This document shows positions 1-8,838 of a stretch of 64,000 bases of DNA, piece by piece. Numbering within the stretch: the stretch's first letter is position 1; the number at the start of each line of letters is the position of its first letter. The notes beneath the pieces are model-generated. The model saw only the letters and a program-made list of their open reading frames with translations, was not told the DNA's origin and ran no database searches. This DNA comes from Planctomycetota bacterium (GTDB taxonomy: Bacteria > Planctomycetota > Phycisphaerae > Phycisphaerales > UBA1924). The stretch is taken from the NCBI GenBank assembly GCA_033763975.1, contig JANRJM010000018.1, positions 124,001 to 188,000 of the forward strand. Reading direction: 5' to 3'. Position numbers and translations under genes: made by a program.

Positions 1-1
1 C

Positions 2-796
2 GACGCGGGGTTCGAGTCGCTGCGCGCGATGGGCGTGCGCACGATCATCAGCGTGGACGGCGCCGAGCCGGAGGTGGAGCGCGCCCGCGCGAAGGGCCTG
101 CGGTACATCCACCTGCCGATCGGGTACGACGGCTTCGAAGAAGACCGGAAGCGCGAGTTGGCCCGGGCGACGCGCGACGCCCTGCGCGAGGGGCCGGTGT
201 ACGTGCACTGCCACCACGGCAAGCACCGCAGCGCGGGGGCGGCGGGTGCGGCGGCGGTGTCGCTCGGCTGGGCCACGCCCGAGGAGATGGTCGCGCGGAT
301 GAGGGTCTCGGGCACGGCGCCGGAGTACAAGGGGCTGTACTTCTGCGTATCGAGCGCGGACGTGATACCCGAGGCGGAGATCGACCTGATCGATCCGAAC
401 TTCCCGGAAGTCTCCCCCCCGCCGAGCTTCGTGCGGGGCATGGTCGAGATCGACACGGTGTTCGAGCACCTGAAGGCGATCGAGAAGGCCGGGTGGCGGG
501 CGCCGACGAACCACCCGGACCTGGTGCCGGCGGCGGAGGCCGGGCGGCTGGCGGATCTCTTCCGCGTGCTGGCGGCCGATCCCGAGTCGACGAAGCACGG
601 GGCGGAGTTCGTGGCGTGGATGCAGGCCGATTCGCGGCGTGCGATGCGCGTCGAGGACATGCTGGCGAAGGTCACGGCGTCGCGCGCGGGCGGGCGCCCG
701 GCGCCGGTCGGCGCGGAGGCGGGCGCGGCGATCTCGGCCGAGTTCAAGTTCATCGCGGCCTCGTGCCGCGACTGTCACCAGCGCTACCGCGACTGA
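2..796 (+). CDS. Dual-specificity-phosphatase-like / cytochrome c'-like fusion protein (5' end outside window)
   Basis: The reading frame is open from base 2, so the true start lies upstream. The first half looks like a CX5R protein phosphatase: the P-loop CHHGKHR follows Val-His and is flanked by an IISVDG strand and an acidic GYDGFEED loop that could hold the general acid. The second half is alpha-helical and ends in SCRDCHQRYRD, a CxxCH haem-attachment motif eight residues from the C-terminus, as in cytochrome c' and c556. A CxxCH protein would have to be exported, but the signal peptide would lie outside the window. The fold calls rest on motifs only. The last 13 bp overlap the convergent gene. 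Substrate and redox role are unknown. Confidence 0.75.
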   Translation, partial: DAGFESLRAMGVRTIISVDGAEPEVERARAKGLRYIHLPIGYDGFEEDRKRELARATRDALREGPVYVHCHHGKHRSAGAAGAAAVSLGWATPEEMVARMRVSGTAPEYKGLYFCVSSADVIPEAEIDLIDPNFPEVSPPPSFVRGMVEIDTVFEHLKAIEKAGWRAPTNHPDLVPAAEAGRLADLFRVLAADPESTKHGAEFVAWMQADSRRAMRVEDMLAKVTASRAGGRPAPVGAEAGAAISAEFKFIAASCRDCHQRYRD

Positions 797-1515
797 CCGG
801 CGGGCGTCGCCCGGGTGGGCGCGGTGGCCGGCGTCGCGCGCGGGGACGTTCGGCGCGCGGCCGGGGTGATGAGCCACAGCGCGATGAGCACGGGCAGCGC
901 GAGGCCGATCGCGGCGCTCCACAGGGCCATGCTGAGCGAGGCCCATGTCTGACCGGCCGCGGGAAGGTCGCTGCGCGTGGCGAAGTGCGCGCTGGCCTGG
1001 GCGTACATGAGCACGGCGTTGAGCACTTCGAGCGCGATCTTGGCGAGGCACCAGCGCAGCGCGGCCCGGGGTGCGCCGGGCGTGTGCTTCCACAGGCGAC
1101 GCCCGAGCACGATCGCCCATGCCCCCAGCCCCAGCGCGCCGAGTTCGCAGATGGTGTCGAGTCCGCGGAGGTGTCGAAGGGACCCGGCGAGGTCGTCGCG
1201 CCCGCCGGGCGGAAGGTTCGGCTCGATCCACACGGCCAGCGGCACGTACGCGAGCGCGATCAGCGCGAAGAGCACGCCAGCAACGCCGAGAACGAACAGC
1301 AGCACGCCCACGAGCACCGGCCACGCCGGCTTGCGGGGTGCGGATGAGAGCGGCCCCGGTGTGGTGGGGGGCGTGAGGCCGGCGACGAAGCGCGGCGTCG
1401 GCGGTTCGGTACGCGGCGTCGCGGGTGATTCTGCGGGCGGGCCGGGGTGCGACTCGGGCCGCGATGCTGTGGGCGGGCCGGGGAGTGGGCCGGGGAGTGG
1501 TGGTTCGGACGTCAC
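784..1515 (-). CDS. Proline-rich four-helix integral membrane protein, function unknown
   Basis: This 243-residue protein starts at a GTG. The first 60 or so residues are Pro/Ser/Thr-rich and probably disordered. Four hydrophobic stretches follow: a long one beginning WPVLVGVLLF, one around LGALGLGAWAIVLG, one around IALEVLNAVLMY, and a last one around IGLALPVLIALWLI. I recognise no catalytic motif. It lies 56 bp downstream of the isocitrate dehydrogenase gene on the same strand and may be co-transcribed with it. The frame stays open much further upstream, but that part runs antisense through or out of frame with icd, so the GTG was chosen because the protein-like composition begins there. 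The start is therefore uncertain. Confidence 0.65.
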   Translation of the reverse strand: MTSEPPLPGPLPGPPTASRPESHPGPPAESPATPRTEPPTPRFVAGLTPPTTPGPLSSAPRKPAWPVLVGVLLFVLGVAGVLFALIALAYVPLAVWIEPNLPPGGRDDLAGSLRHLRGLDTICELGALGLGAWAIVLGRRLWKHTPGAPRAALRWCLAKIALEVLNAVLMYAQASAHFATRSDLPAAGQTWASLSMALWSAAIGLALPVLIALWLITPAARRTSPRATPATAPTRATPAGQSR

Positions 1516-1571
1516 GCGACCGAGTCTACGGCGGTGCGGCGGGCGGGCGCAGCGCTGCGCTCGGCGAGCGA

Positions 1572-3059
1572 CTACTGCCCCTGCGCCAGGCTGTACCCCT
1601 TCACGCCGTCGAAGGTCCGGAGGAGTTCGTACGAACAGACTGTGAAACTCTCGGCGATGCGGTCGAGGAGTGCGATGGCGCGGCTCTGGCCGAAGGTGCC
1701 GGGCGTGACGGTTTCCTTCAGTTCGAAGCGGACGCGGTAGTAATCGACGCACTCGGTGAAGACGCTGCCGGTGGGCCACACTTGTGTGCCGCGGTTGGAG
1801 ATGAGCGTGAGTTTGAACGGCGTGTCGGTGCAGGCGCGTTGCATTTCTTCCGCGAGGCTCATGGGGGCGAGGGGCGAGTCCAGGTAGATGTCGCAGCCGA
1901 CGACCTGCGTCACGACGTTCTTGAAGGTGCGGATGACCTGCTGGCCCGTGGGGCGCGCCGGGCGGACGAAGCACGTGTCGCTGACGTCGGGGACGGGCAC
2001 GGCGGGGACGGTCTTGGGCGTGGCACCGAGGTTCTTCTTGATGGCGTTGGTGAACTCGCGCGTGCCGACGGCGGGGCGGGACTTGTCGCCGAAATCGCCG
2101 GTGCGCACGCCCGATTCGAGGGTGGCGAGCAGCGCGTTCTCGATGACCGCGGCCTCGCGCCCGAGGCACAAGTGCCGGAGCATCATGAGACCCGAGAGGA
2201 TGATGCTGGTGGGGTTGGCGATGCCCTTGCCGGCGATGTCGGGCGCGGTGCCGTGGACCGCTTCGAAGATGGAGATGTGATGACCGATGTTGGCGCTGGG
2301 GGCGAAGCCCAGCCCGCCGACGAGCCCGGCGCACAGGTCGCTCACGATGTCGCCCTGCAGGTTCGGGAGCACGACCATCTGGTACTGCTGGGGCTTTACA
2401 ACAAGGTTCATGCACAGCGCGTCGACGATGACATCGCCGGCCTGGATCTCGGGGAAGTCCTTCGACGCCTGGCGGAAGCGGTCGAGGAAGAGCCCGTCGG
2501 TCATCTTCATGATGTTCGCCTTGTGCCCGCAGTGGATCGTTGTAAGACCCATCTTGCGGGCGGTCTGGAAGGCGAAGCGCGAGACCTGATCGCAGCCGGG
2601 GGCCGAGATGAGGCGCTTGCACTGGATCATGTCGTTCGAGAGGCGGTGCTCGACCCCGCCGTAGGTATCTTCGATGTTCTCGCGGACGATGGCCATGTCG
2701 ATGGCGAGGCCGGCCTTGGAGTAGACGGTCTCGACGCCCGGGAGAGACTTGAAGACGCGGAGGTTGGCGTAGGCGTTCCAGAGCTTGCGCGCGGTGACGT
2801 TGATGGACTTGCCCCCGCCGCCCTTGGGGGTTTCCATCGGGCCTTTGAAGAGGATGCCACAGTCTTCGACGGCGCGGACGGCGTCTTCGGTCATGCCGCG
2901 GGTGTTGCCCTTGGCGAAGACGCTCGCGCCCATCTCGACGGGTCGGAAGTCGATGAAGTTGAGCACGCCGGCCTCTTTGAAGAGGTCGAGGGTCGCGTCC
3001 ACGATCTCGGGCCCGATGCCGTCTCCCGCCGCCAACGCCACGCTCACGCGAGTCGCCAT
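1572..3059 (-). CDS. icd: Isocitrate dehydrogenase, long (Thermus-like) form, probably NAD-preferring
   Basis: This is a TCA-cycle enzyme that oxidises isocitrate to 2-oxoglutarate and CO2. The 495 residues match the long bacterial form that carries an extra C-terminal domain of about 150 residues. The isocitrate/isopropylmalate dehydrogenase signature NLQGDIVSDLCAGLVGGLG is at residues 233-251 and supplies metal-binding aspartates. Substrate arginines are in NLRVF (R101) and IVREN (R126). The cofactor loop reads HGTAPDIAG. Asp-Ile at the position where NADP enzymes carry Lys-Tyr is the usual marker of NAD use, so I infer NAD preference. The ATG is the first plausible start and the next gene on the other strand begins 107 bp away. 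Confidence 0.92.
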   Translation of the reverse strand: MATRVSVALAAGDGIGPEIVDATLDLFKEAGVLNFIDFRPVEMGASVFAKGNTRGMTEDAVRAVEDCGILFKGPMETPKGGGGKSINVTARKLWNAYANLRVFKSLPGVETVYSKAGLAIDMAIVRENIEDTYGGVEHRLSNDMIQCKRLISAPGCDQVSRFAFQTARKMGLTTIHCGHKANIMKMTDGLFLDRFRQASKDFPEIQAGDVIVDALCMNLVVKPQQYQMVVLPNLQGDIVSDLCAGLVGGLGFAPSANIGHHISIFEAVHGTAPDIAGKGIANPTSIILSGLMMLRHLCLGREAAVIENALLATLESGVRTGDFGDKSRPAVGTREFTNAIKKNLGATPKTVPAVPVPDVSDTCFVRPARPTGQQVIRTFKNVVTQVVGCDIYLDSPLAPMSLAEEMQRACTDTPFKLTLISNRGTQVWPTGSVFTECVDYYRVRFELKETVTPGTFGQSRAIALLDRIAESFTVCSYELLRTFDGVKGYSLAQGQ

Positions 3060-3166
3060 TCGAGGTCATCTCCGGGTCTCCGCCGGTGGGGCGAGAGGGG
3101 TGGAAGCGTAGACGCGGCGCGCCCGAGGCCCGGTTTCGGCTACGATGGCCGCCCCGGAGGATCACC

Positions 3167-3832
3167 ATGAGCAAGAAGGCGTCGAAGAAGAAGGCAGCAG
3201 CGAAGCGTCCGGCGGCGAAGGCCGCCCGTCCGTCGGCGAAGGCGGCGTCCCGCGGGTCCAAAGCGGCGGGCAAGGCGCGCGCGGGCAAGGCGGCGGGCGG
3301 GGCGCGGGGCGGATCAAAGCCCGGCGGTGCCCCCGGTGCGTCGGTGCTGGTGGATCGCGCGGCGGGGTTCTTCGACTTCGCGGTGGGCGTGACGACGAAG
3401 TACGCCGAGCCGTTCAACCAGAGCAACGCGACCGCGCAGCCGATGCCCACGTCGAACCACGCGCTGTGGAACCTGGGGCACCTGGCGATCAGCAACCTCT
3501 GGTTCGCGAGCCTGATCGACGGGCGTCCGGTCGGCACGACCGACGCGCACGAGCAGATGTTCGGCTCGAAGAGCAAGCCGGTGAACGATCCGAACGCCTA
3601 CCCGCCGTACGCGGAGGTGAAGGGTCTGTACGACCAGGCGGCGCGGCGCCTGCGCGAGGCCGTCCGGGCGGAATCGCCCGCCGGGCTGCTCGCGCCGTGC
3701 GAGACCGACTCGCACGGGTTTTGCACCGACAAGCTGGACGCGGTGCTGAAGGCGGCGTGGCACGAGGGGTGGCACCTCGGGCAGATCGCCGAACTGCGCA
3801 AGGCCCTGGGCCTGGTGCCGGCAAAGGCCTAG
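3167..3832 (+). CDS. DinB-superfamily protein with Lys/Ala-rich histone-like N-terminal tail
   Basis: The ATG at 3167 follows a good ribosome-binding site, CGGAGG, at 3155-3160. Residues 1-55 are almost only Lys, Ala, Arg, Gly, Ser and Pro, with KKA/AAK repeats like a histone-H1 tail. Residues 60-221 form a DinB four-helix domain. The three metal-ligand histidines typical of DinB are available in SNHALWNLGH (H98 or H105) and HEGWH (H199 and H203). DinB proteins include damage-induced proteins and thiol-transferase-type enzymes, so the reaction cannot be named. The tail suggests nucleic-acid binding, which is an inference. The gene is convergent with the next one, with 6 bp between stop codons. 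Confidence 0.82.
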   Translation: MSKKASKKKAAAKRPAAKAARPSAKAASRGSKAAGKARAGKAAGGARGGSKPGGAPGASVLVDRAAGFFDFAVGVTTKYAEPFNQSNATAQPMPTSNHALWNLGHLAISNLWFASLIDGRPVGTTDAHEQMFGSKSKPVNDPNAYPPYAEVKGLYDQAARRLREAVRAESPAGLLAPCETDSHGFCTDKLDAVLKAAWHEGWHLGQIAELRKALGLVPAKA

Positions 3833-3838
3833 GCCGGT

Positions 3839-4852
3839 TCAGTCCCACCACAGCCCGCCGGCGAGGTCGGCAAGCGACTGACGGCCGCCTTGGCGGTTCG
3901 CCGTGCCACGCCCCCACGTCGCGAGGTAGTTATTGGTGTTGGCGGATGCGGTGTCGACCAGGTCCTCGGCGTCGGGGCGACGCGTCCGGTCGTTCTCGTT
4001 GACGAACAGATTGTCGAACTGCGTCTTGCGTCCTGCCGGAAGCGACGAAAACGTGAACGCCAGGGTCTCCGGATCGGGGCGCGAGACGAGTTCGACGTGG
4101 TTGTCGTTGAAGGCCACGTTGCCGCTCCACCGCCCGCCCCGTTGCGCGGGAAAAAGCGTGCGCAGGCTTCCGGCCCCGCGCCGGCCGGCATCGGCCCGTG
4201 GCGCCAAGACCCACCCCGTGAGTTCCGTCTGGCCCTGCGGGTCGTACGCCGGACCTCGCCAGCCTACAACGGCCTCAGTGGCCTGGAACGTGTTGGACCA
4301 CTTGCTTCGGCGTCCGCCCGCGTAGGCGGTAAAGGCGTAGGAGAGCCCGCCGGTTGCCTGTTCTGGGCGCTCGGGGCCGTCCTCGTCGAAGGGGTAGGCG
4401 CGGAACGAGGGATCCCACAGCGCCAGGCGCTTGTCCGGCGCGGCCGCGAGCGGCGGGGCGCTATACGCGTACCCGTCGTGGGGAACGATCGAGCGGTTCG
4501 GTTCGCAGGGGCTCACGAACAGATCAGGACCCACAAGGCCGGCGAAGATCAACACCGACGCGATGTTCCGGGGCAGGTCCTTGGTGACATCGGCGGGAAG
4601 CGTCGTGTTCTGGTGATCAATCGCGCCCGGCATGACGTACTGATCGTTGTTGTTCTGCGCCCAGAGGATCAACCCCTGGCCGATCCCCCGGACCTGTGTG
4701 GAATCCTTCAGCACGCGGTTGGAGGCCGCCGTGCGCTCGGCCCGCACGGACCCGAGCGCCCCGATCACCGGTACACAGAGCACCAGCGCGAGCAGCTCCG
4801 ACAGGCTGAAGGCGCGGCGGGTGGGCGGATGACGATGGGCGGCATCGGTCAT
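3839..4852 (-). CDS. Pseudopilin-like protein with prepilin-type N-terminus
   Basis: The 337-residue product begins with a short basic leader, then RRAFSLSELLALVLCVPVIGALGS, which resembles a type IV prepilin/type II secretion pseudopilin signal: cleavage after Ala, Phe+1, Glu at about +5 and a hydrophobic helix. The rest contains an FNDNHVE segment near residue 245 that resembles the His-x-Glu/Asp display motif seen near the C-terminus of many planctomycete pseudopilin-like proteins. No secretion machinery genes are nearby. Planctomycetes carry many such proteins whose job is unknown. The start was chosen because it puts the prepilin motif at residues 13-24. The gene is divergent from the secreted protein that begins at 4940. 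Confidence 0.75.
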   Translation of the reverse strand: MTDAAHRHPPTRRAFSLSELLALVLCVPVIGALGSVRAERTAASNRVLKDSTQVRGIGQGLILWAQNNNDQYVMPGAIDHQNTTLPADVTKDLPRNIASVLIFAGLVGPDLFVSPCEPNRSIVPHDGYAYSAPPLAAAPDKRLALWDPSFRAYPFDEDGPERPEQATGGLSYAFTAYAGGRRSKWSNTFQATEAVVGWRGPAYDPQGQTELTGWVLAPRADAGRRGAGSLRTLFPAQRGGRWSGNVAFNDNHVELVSRPDPETLAFTFSSLPAGRKTQFDNLFVNENDRTRRPDAEDLVDTASANTNNYLATWGRGTANRQGGRQSLADLAGGLWWD

Positions 4853-4939
4853 AGTGCACCCATGATGACGCTTTGGCGGCGGCTCCGCAACCCACGCCCC
4901 GGCAGTTGGTAGCATGTGGAGAACTCGGAGGGACCGACC

Positions 4940-5986
4940 ATGAGCCATTCGACGCGCTGGGGTGTGGTGATCGTGCCGCTCATGCTGCTCCTCGTGTTCA
5001 GCCCGCCGGCGGCGCGTGCCCAGGCTGACGAGCGCGGCGACGTCGAGCTGGCGCTGCTGCGATACTCGCAGGCGTGCGTCGCATCCGACCTGCCTCAGAT
5101 GTACCGGCTCGGCACCACCGAGTTGCGGCTCATGCTTCGCTTGTCGGTCGTGGGTCAGGGCGCGTCGATCGATCTCTCGAAGGCGGATGACATCGCGGGC
5201 TTCGAGGCGGCGACAAGGGACCTTGGCGTTGAATGGCTGGACGCAACCTCGCGGATGCCCATGAACCCGTTCACGCTCCAGTTCTCGCGCGTCGTGGATA
5301 TCGACGTTCGCGCCGATCGAGCGATGTGCTACGTGCACGACCCCAAGGCGGGCCCCGTGGGCGACCGGCGCCAGCGACGGCGCAGCCAGCCTGAGCACGA
5401 GCTCAGGTCGATGGCCGGACTGCCCCGTCTGCTCGTCACCGCGCCGAGCGCGCCCGACGCGAGCGGCGGGCCGGACCTCCGCGCCGACGCGACGCATGTC
5501 GTGGTAATGCGGCGTGAAGACGGCGCGTGGCGGTTCTCGCTCGCGGTGCGAGCGGGTGTCTCGACCGCGACGGACCTCGGGCGTGCGAGCGCATCCGTCG
5601 AGGCGGACGACGCCACGGCGCGGCGCATCATGGACGCGCGGGCCGCGGGCCGGGAAGCCCCAGGTGCCGGGCGCGACGCGTCGGGGGCGGGTGTGCCCAT
5701 CAGCCGGATCGTCTCGGCGTGCGTGAGCCGCGCCCGGACCGCCGGAGAGGGCGACGGCGCCGTCTCAATCTCGGGGCCGATGACCGAGGCGTTCCGCGCG
5801 TTCGTCGCGACGAAGATCGGCGCCGAACCCGTCCATGCGCACGTAGACATCACGCTGTGGAGCCCGCACGGGGGCGAGGTACACCTCCTCGAGCCCGATG
5901 AGCCCACCATCGGCGACATCGGCGGCCTGAAGGTGCGTGGCCTTTGGGCGCTGATGGTCGAGCACGCTGCGTCCACCCGCCCCTAG
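4940..5986 (+). CDS. Secreted protein of unknown function
   Basis: The ATG at 4940 follows the Shine-Dalgarno sequence CGGAGGGA at 4926-4933. An upstream in-frame ATG at 4916 is less likely because it precedes that site. The 348-residue product has a clear Sec signal peptide, a hydrophobic core VVIVPLMLLLVF followed by an ARAQA cleavage region. The mature part begins with a helical segment (DVELALLRYSQACVASD) reminiscent of NTF2/SnoaL-type domains that couple a helix to an EDGAWRFS strand near residue 190. I recognise no catalytic motif. Its stop codon overlaps the stop of the convergent tsaC gene by 4 bp (CTAG). Confidence 0.72.
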   Translation: MSHSTRWGVVIVPLMLLLVFSPPAARAQADERGDVELALLRYSQACVASDLPQMYRLGTTELRLMLRLSVVGQGASIDLSKADDIAGFEAATRDLGVEWLDATSRMPMNPFTLQFSRVVDIDVRADRAMCYVHDPKAGPVGDRRQRRRSQPEHELRSMAGLPRLLVTAPSAPDASGGPDLRADATHVVVMRREDGAWRFSLAVRAGVSTATDLGRASASVEADDATARRIMDARAAGREAPGAGRDASGAGVPISRIVSACVSRARTAGEGDGAVSISGPMTEAFRAFVATKIGAEPVHAHVDITLWSPHGGEVHLLEPDEPTIGDIGGLKVRGLWALMVEHAASTRP

Positions 5987-6987
5987 CGAACACCCGCCGC
6001 GCGGGTGAGGCGGTCGAGCACGGCCCGCCAGATCGCGCGGTCTTCGGGCGTGTCGCCCTCGGGCGGGCGCTCGATGGCGATGACGCCGGTGCGCGGAGTG
6101 TCGGCCATGCGCAGGGCCGTGTACATCGCGTGCGCGTAGTCCTCCGCGAACTCCGGCATGGGGATGACCTCGTGCGGCTGCGGGAGCGACAGGTCCGAGA
6201 TCGCGAGCGCGACGACCAGCCCGTGCCCTTCGCGCACGAGGCGCTGGATGCCCGGGGCGTCGGTGAGCACGGCCCGGCGCGCGGGCGCGTAATGGCTCGC
6301 CAGCAGGCCCGGCGAGGCCAGCGGGGCGCCCGCATCGGCGGACCCGTCGGGGGCGGCGTCGGCCGGCGCTTCGTACGACACGCCCGCCCCGAGCGTGCCC
6401 GCGATCTGCTCGGCCCCCAGCACGCCCGGACGCAGCACGCGCGCTGGGCCTCCGACGAGCGAGAGCACCGTGGACTCGATGCCGACGCGGCATTCCCCGC
6501 CGTCGAGCACGAGAACTTCGTCGCCCGGGAACGCGTCGCGCACGTGCGAAGCGGCGGTGGGGGAGACCCTGCCGGAGAGGTTGGCGCTCGGGCCGACGAG
6601 CGGGCCCCCGAAGGCGCGGAGCAGCGCGAGGGTGAGCGGGTGGTCGGGGCAGCGGACGGCGATGGTGTCGCCCCCAGCGCTGACGATGGCGGGCACTTGC
6701 GGGGCGCGCTGGAGGACGATCGAGAGGGGGCCGGGCCAGAACGCCTCCGCCAGGCGCTCGGCCCCGGGTGGCCAGGCGCGGACGACCTCGCGCGCCATGG
6801 CGGGGCCGGAGACATGGACGATCAGCGGGTTGTTGGCGGGGCGGCCCTTGAGCTCGAAGACGCGGCGCACGGCGCGCTCGTTGAGGGCGTCGGCCCCCAG
6901 GCCGTAGACGGTCTCGGTGGGAAACGCGACGAGCCCGCCCGCGCGGAGGCGGTCGACGCACGCGTGGATGTCGGGAACGATCGTCAC
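5983..6987 (-). CDS. tsaC: L-threonylcarbamoyladenylate synthase, Sua5/YwlC type
   Basis: This enzyme makes threonylcarbamoyl-AMP from Thr, bicarbonate and ATP for the t6A37 modification of ANN-decoding tRNAs. The 334 residues show the YrdC-domain motifs: FPTETVYGLG at 22-31, KGRP at 47-50 with PLIVH, AVRCPDHP, and GPSANLSG. The protein is longer than plain TsaC (about 190 residues) and continues into a C-terminal part of about 110 residues containing SPGLLASHYAP, as in the Sua5 branch. It lies 54 bp downstream of the TolC-like gene on the same strand. The partners TsaB, TsaD and TsaE are not in the window. Confidence 0.93.
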   Translation of the reverse strand: MTIVPDIHACVDRLRAGGLVAFPTETVYGLGADALNERAVRRVFELKGRPANNPLIVHVSGPAMAREVVRAWPPGAERLAEAFWPGPLSIVLQRAPQVPAIVSAGGDTIAVRCPDHPLTLALLRAFGGPLVGPSANLSGRVSPTAASHVRDAFPGDEVLVLDGGECRVGIESTVLSLVGGPARVLRPGVLGAEQIAGTLGAGVSYEAPADAAPDGSADAGAPLASPGLLASHYAPARRAVLTDAPGIQRLVREGHGLVVALAISDLSLPQPHEVIPMPEFAEDYAHAMYTALRMADTPRTGVIAIERPPEGDTPEDRAIWRAVLDRLTRAAGVR

Positions 6988-7041
6988 GCGGGGGATCCCT
7001 GTCGCGGCCGGGGGGTGAAGAGGCGCTGCAGACCGCAGAGG

Positions 7042-8838
7042 TTACTCCCGCAGCAGGCTCTGGCTCCAGTCCTCGAGGGCGTCTTCGGTGGTGGGGACGA
7101 CCACGCGGATGTTGTTCCGTTCCAGGGCCGTGCCGATCGCCTGGAAGAGCTCCGCGATCGTCTGGTTGTACTCGATGAGGGCCTGGACCTCGTCGCGCTC
7201 GGCGGCGGCGAGGGACTCCTGACGGTTGAGTTCGAGGTCGAGGCGTTCGACGGTGAAGCCCTGGCGGAAGTCCTTCTCGACCTGGAGCACGCGGAGGACC
7301 TCGGCGGCGGCGAGGCGGCTCTGACGCGTCTGCGCGATCAGGGTGTAGTTGAGATTGACGCGGTTGAGGGCCGACTTGACCTCGACGGCCGCGGACTGCA
7401 CCGAGTTTCGGTAGGCGAGCACGGTCTGCATGCGTTCCAGGCGGCGGCGCCTGTAGTCGGCCTCGGCGCGCCGGTTGCCGATCGCCTGCTCGAAGTTCAG
7501 CCCGGCGAGATAGTCGATGAAGTTGCCGCTGAAGAGATCGGCCGAGGTGCTGCCCAGGTCCTGGTCGAGCGCCGACCAGCGGGCCTGCAGGCGCATGGTG
7601 AGATCCGGAAGGCGGGCGTTGCGAGCCACGATCTGACGGATCGACGCGTCATCGATGGCGATCACCGCCTGCTGCACCTCCGGGCGGTTCGCGACGGCCT
7701 GGCGCAGGCTCTCGAGCAGGCTGAACTGCACCGGCTGGTCGATCGGACGATCCACCGGAAGCACGATGACCTCGGACCCCACGGGCACGTCGGGCGCGTT
7801 CATGAGCTGCTTCAGGCGGTCGCTCAGCACGCGCACCTGCGTGCGCGCCCGCTGCAGGTCCGCACGGCGCGCCTCCACGCGCGCCCGCGCGCTGGCGATC
7901 TGCGCCTGGTTCGCGTCCAGCGGCAGGCGCTGCTCGAGCTGGCGGCGAACCTCGATCCCCCGGTCCAGCAGGCGCTGCAAGATCAGCACGTCGTACATCG
8001 AGCGGACGAGGTCCCAGTACGTGCGCTCGGCTTCGGTCACGACGCGGATCAGGTCACGCCGCAGCGTCTGCACCGCGGTGCGTTCCGAGTTGCGCGCCAC
8101 GCGGATCTCGGCGAGCGCCACCTCGCTGCCGGCGTTGCGCAGCAGGGGCTGGTCCCACTGGAGCAGGAACGCCTGCTGCACCGCCGGGTTCGGGCGGTTG
8201 ACCTGCCCGGGCGTGTTGTTGTCGATGTACGAGTTGTCGAGCTGCGCGGTAAACCGCCCGCCCCCGACCAGCGGCCGGCGCAGCCCGGCGCCGCCCGAGA
8301 GCGTCTCGGCCGCGTTGCTCGTCACCGGGCTGGTCGATCCGCTGAACGCACTGGAGACCTGCGGCGAGTTCACGCTGTTCCAGGACGAACTCGCGAAGAA
8401 GGTCCAATCGAACGCGGCCTCGGCCGCCTGCACCTGCGCCTCGCTCACGCCCACGCCCAATCGTGCGAACTGGACGGCGATGTTGTGCTCCACCGTCGTG
8501 CGGACCACCGACTGCAGCGAGACACCGACCTCGTCGGAGGGCGCGCCGAGCAGGTCCTCGCCGAGCGAGAGCGAACTCCAGTCGTAGGACGCGGGCCCGG
8601 CCATGCGCTCCAACTCGGGCAGGAACTCGGCGCGGATGCCCAGTTCGCGGTCCGAGTCATCGCGCCGCACGACGCGCGGCGCGGGCGCGCGCCGGGCGGC
8701 ACGCAGTTCGTGCTCGGTCGCGCTGATCGCACTCTCGCGCACGAGGCGTTCGCTCTCGCGCGCGAGGGGCGAGGTGCGACAGCCTCCAGCCGCCAGGCAC
8801 AGGGCAAGCACGACAAGGCGTAAGCGTGGTCGTCTCAT
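7042..8838 (-). CDS. TolC-family outer-membrane efflux lipoprotein
   Basis: The ATG at 8838 gives a 598-residue protein whose first 20 residues end in a lipobox (AAGGC, lipidated Cys20). Long amphipathic helices rich in Arg, Glu, Ala and Gln follow in two similar halves: TYWDLVRS...VLILQRLLDRGIEVRRQLEQR, then ALNRVNLNYTLIAQTRQSRLAAAEVLRVLQVEKDFRQG. This is the TolC/OEP repeat pattern. Family members form trimeric outer-membrane channels for RND, MFP-ABC or type I export systems. No inner-membrane pump or adaptor gene is adjacent, so the partner is unknown. The divergent neighbour at 9090 is 251 bp away, leaving room for two promoters. Confidence 0.85.
   Translation of the reverse strand: MRRPRLRLVVLALCLAAGGCRTSPLARESERLVRESAISATEHELRAARRAPAPRVVRRDDSDRELGIRAEFLPELERMAGPASYDWSSLSLGEDLLGAPSDEVGVSLQSVVRTTVEHNIAVQFARLGVGVSEAQVQAAEAAFDWTFFASSSWNSVNSPQVSSAFSGSTSPVTSNAAETLSGGAGLRRPLVGGGRFTAQLDNSYIDNNTPGQVNRPNPAVQQAFLLQWDQPLLRNAGSEVALAEIRVARNSERTAVQTLRRDLIRVVTEAERTYWDLVRSMYDVLILQRLLDRGIEVRRQLEQRLPLDANQAQIASARARVEARRADLQRARTQVRVLSDRLKQLMNAPDVPVGSEVIVLPVDRPIDQPVQFSLLESLRQAVANRPEVQQAVIAIDDASIRQIVARNARLPDLTMRLQARWSALDQDLGSTSADLFSGNFIDYLAGLNFEQAIGNRRAEADYRRRRLERMQTVLAYRNSVQSAAVEVKSALNRVNLNYTLIAQTRQSRLAAAEVLRVLQVEKDFRQGFTVERLDLELNRQESLAAAERDEVQALIEYNQTIAELFQAIGTALERNNIRVVVPTTEDALEDWSQSLLRE

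Noticed and set aside
1516-3576. Long open frame on the minus strand (930 codons to 784) across icd
   Set aside because: Composition is Arg/Pro-rich without motifs; it runs in another frame through the isocitrate dehydrogenase gene. Only its last part (from about 1515) was kept as a membrane-protein gene.
5944-8823. 959-codon open frame on the plus strand
   Set aside because: It is antisense to tsaC and the TolC-like gene and has the low-complexity Arg/Gly/Ala composition of a high-GC shadow frame.
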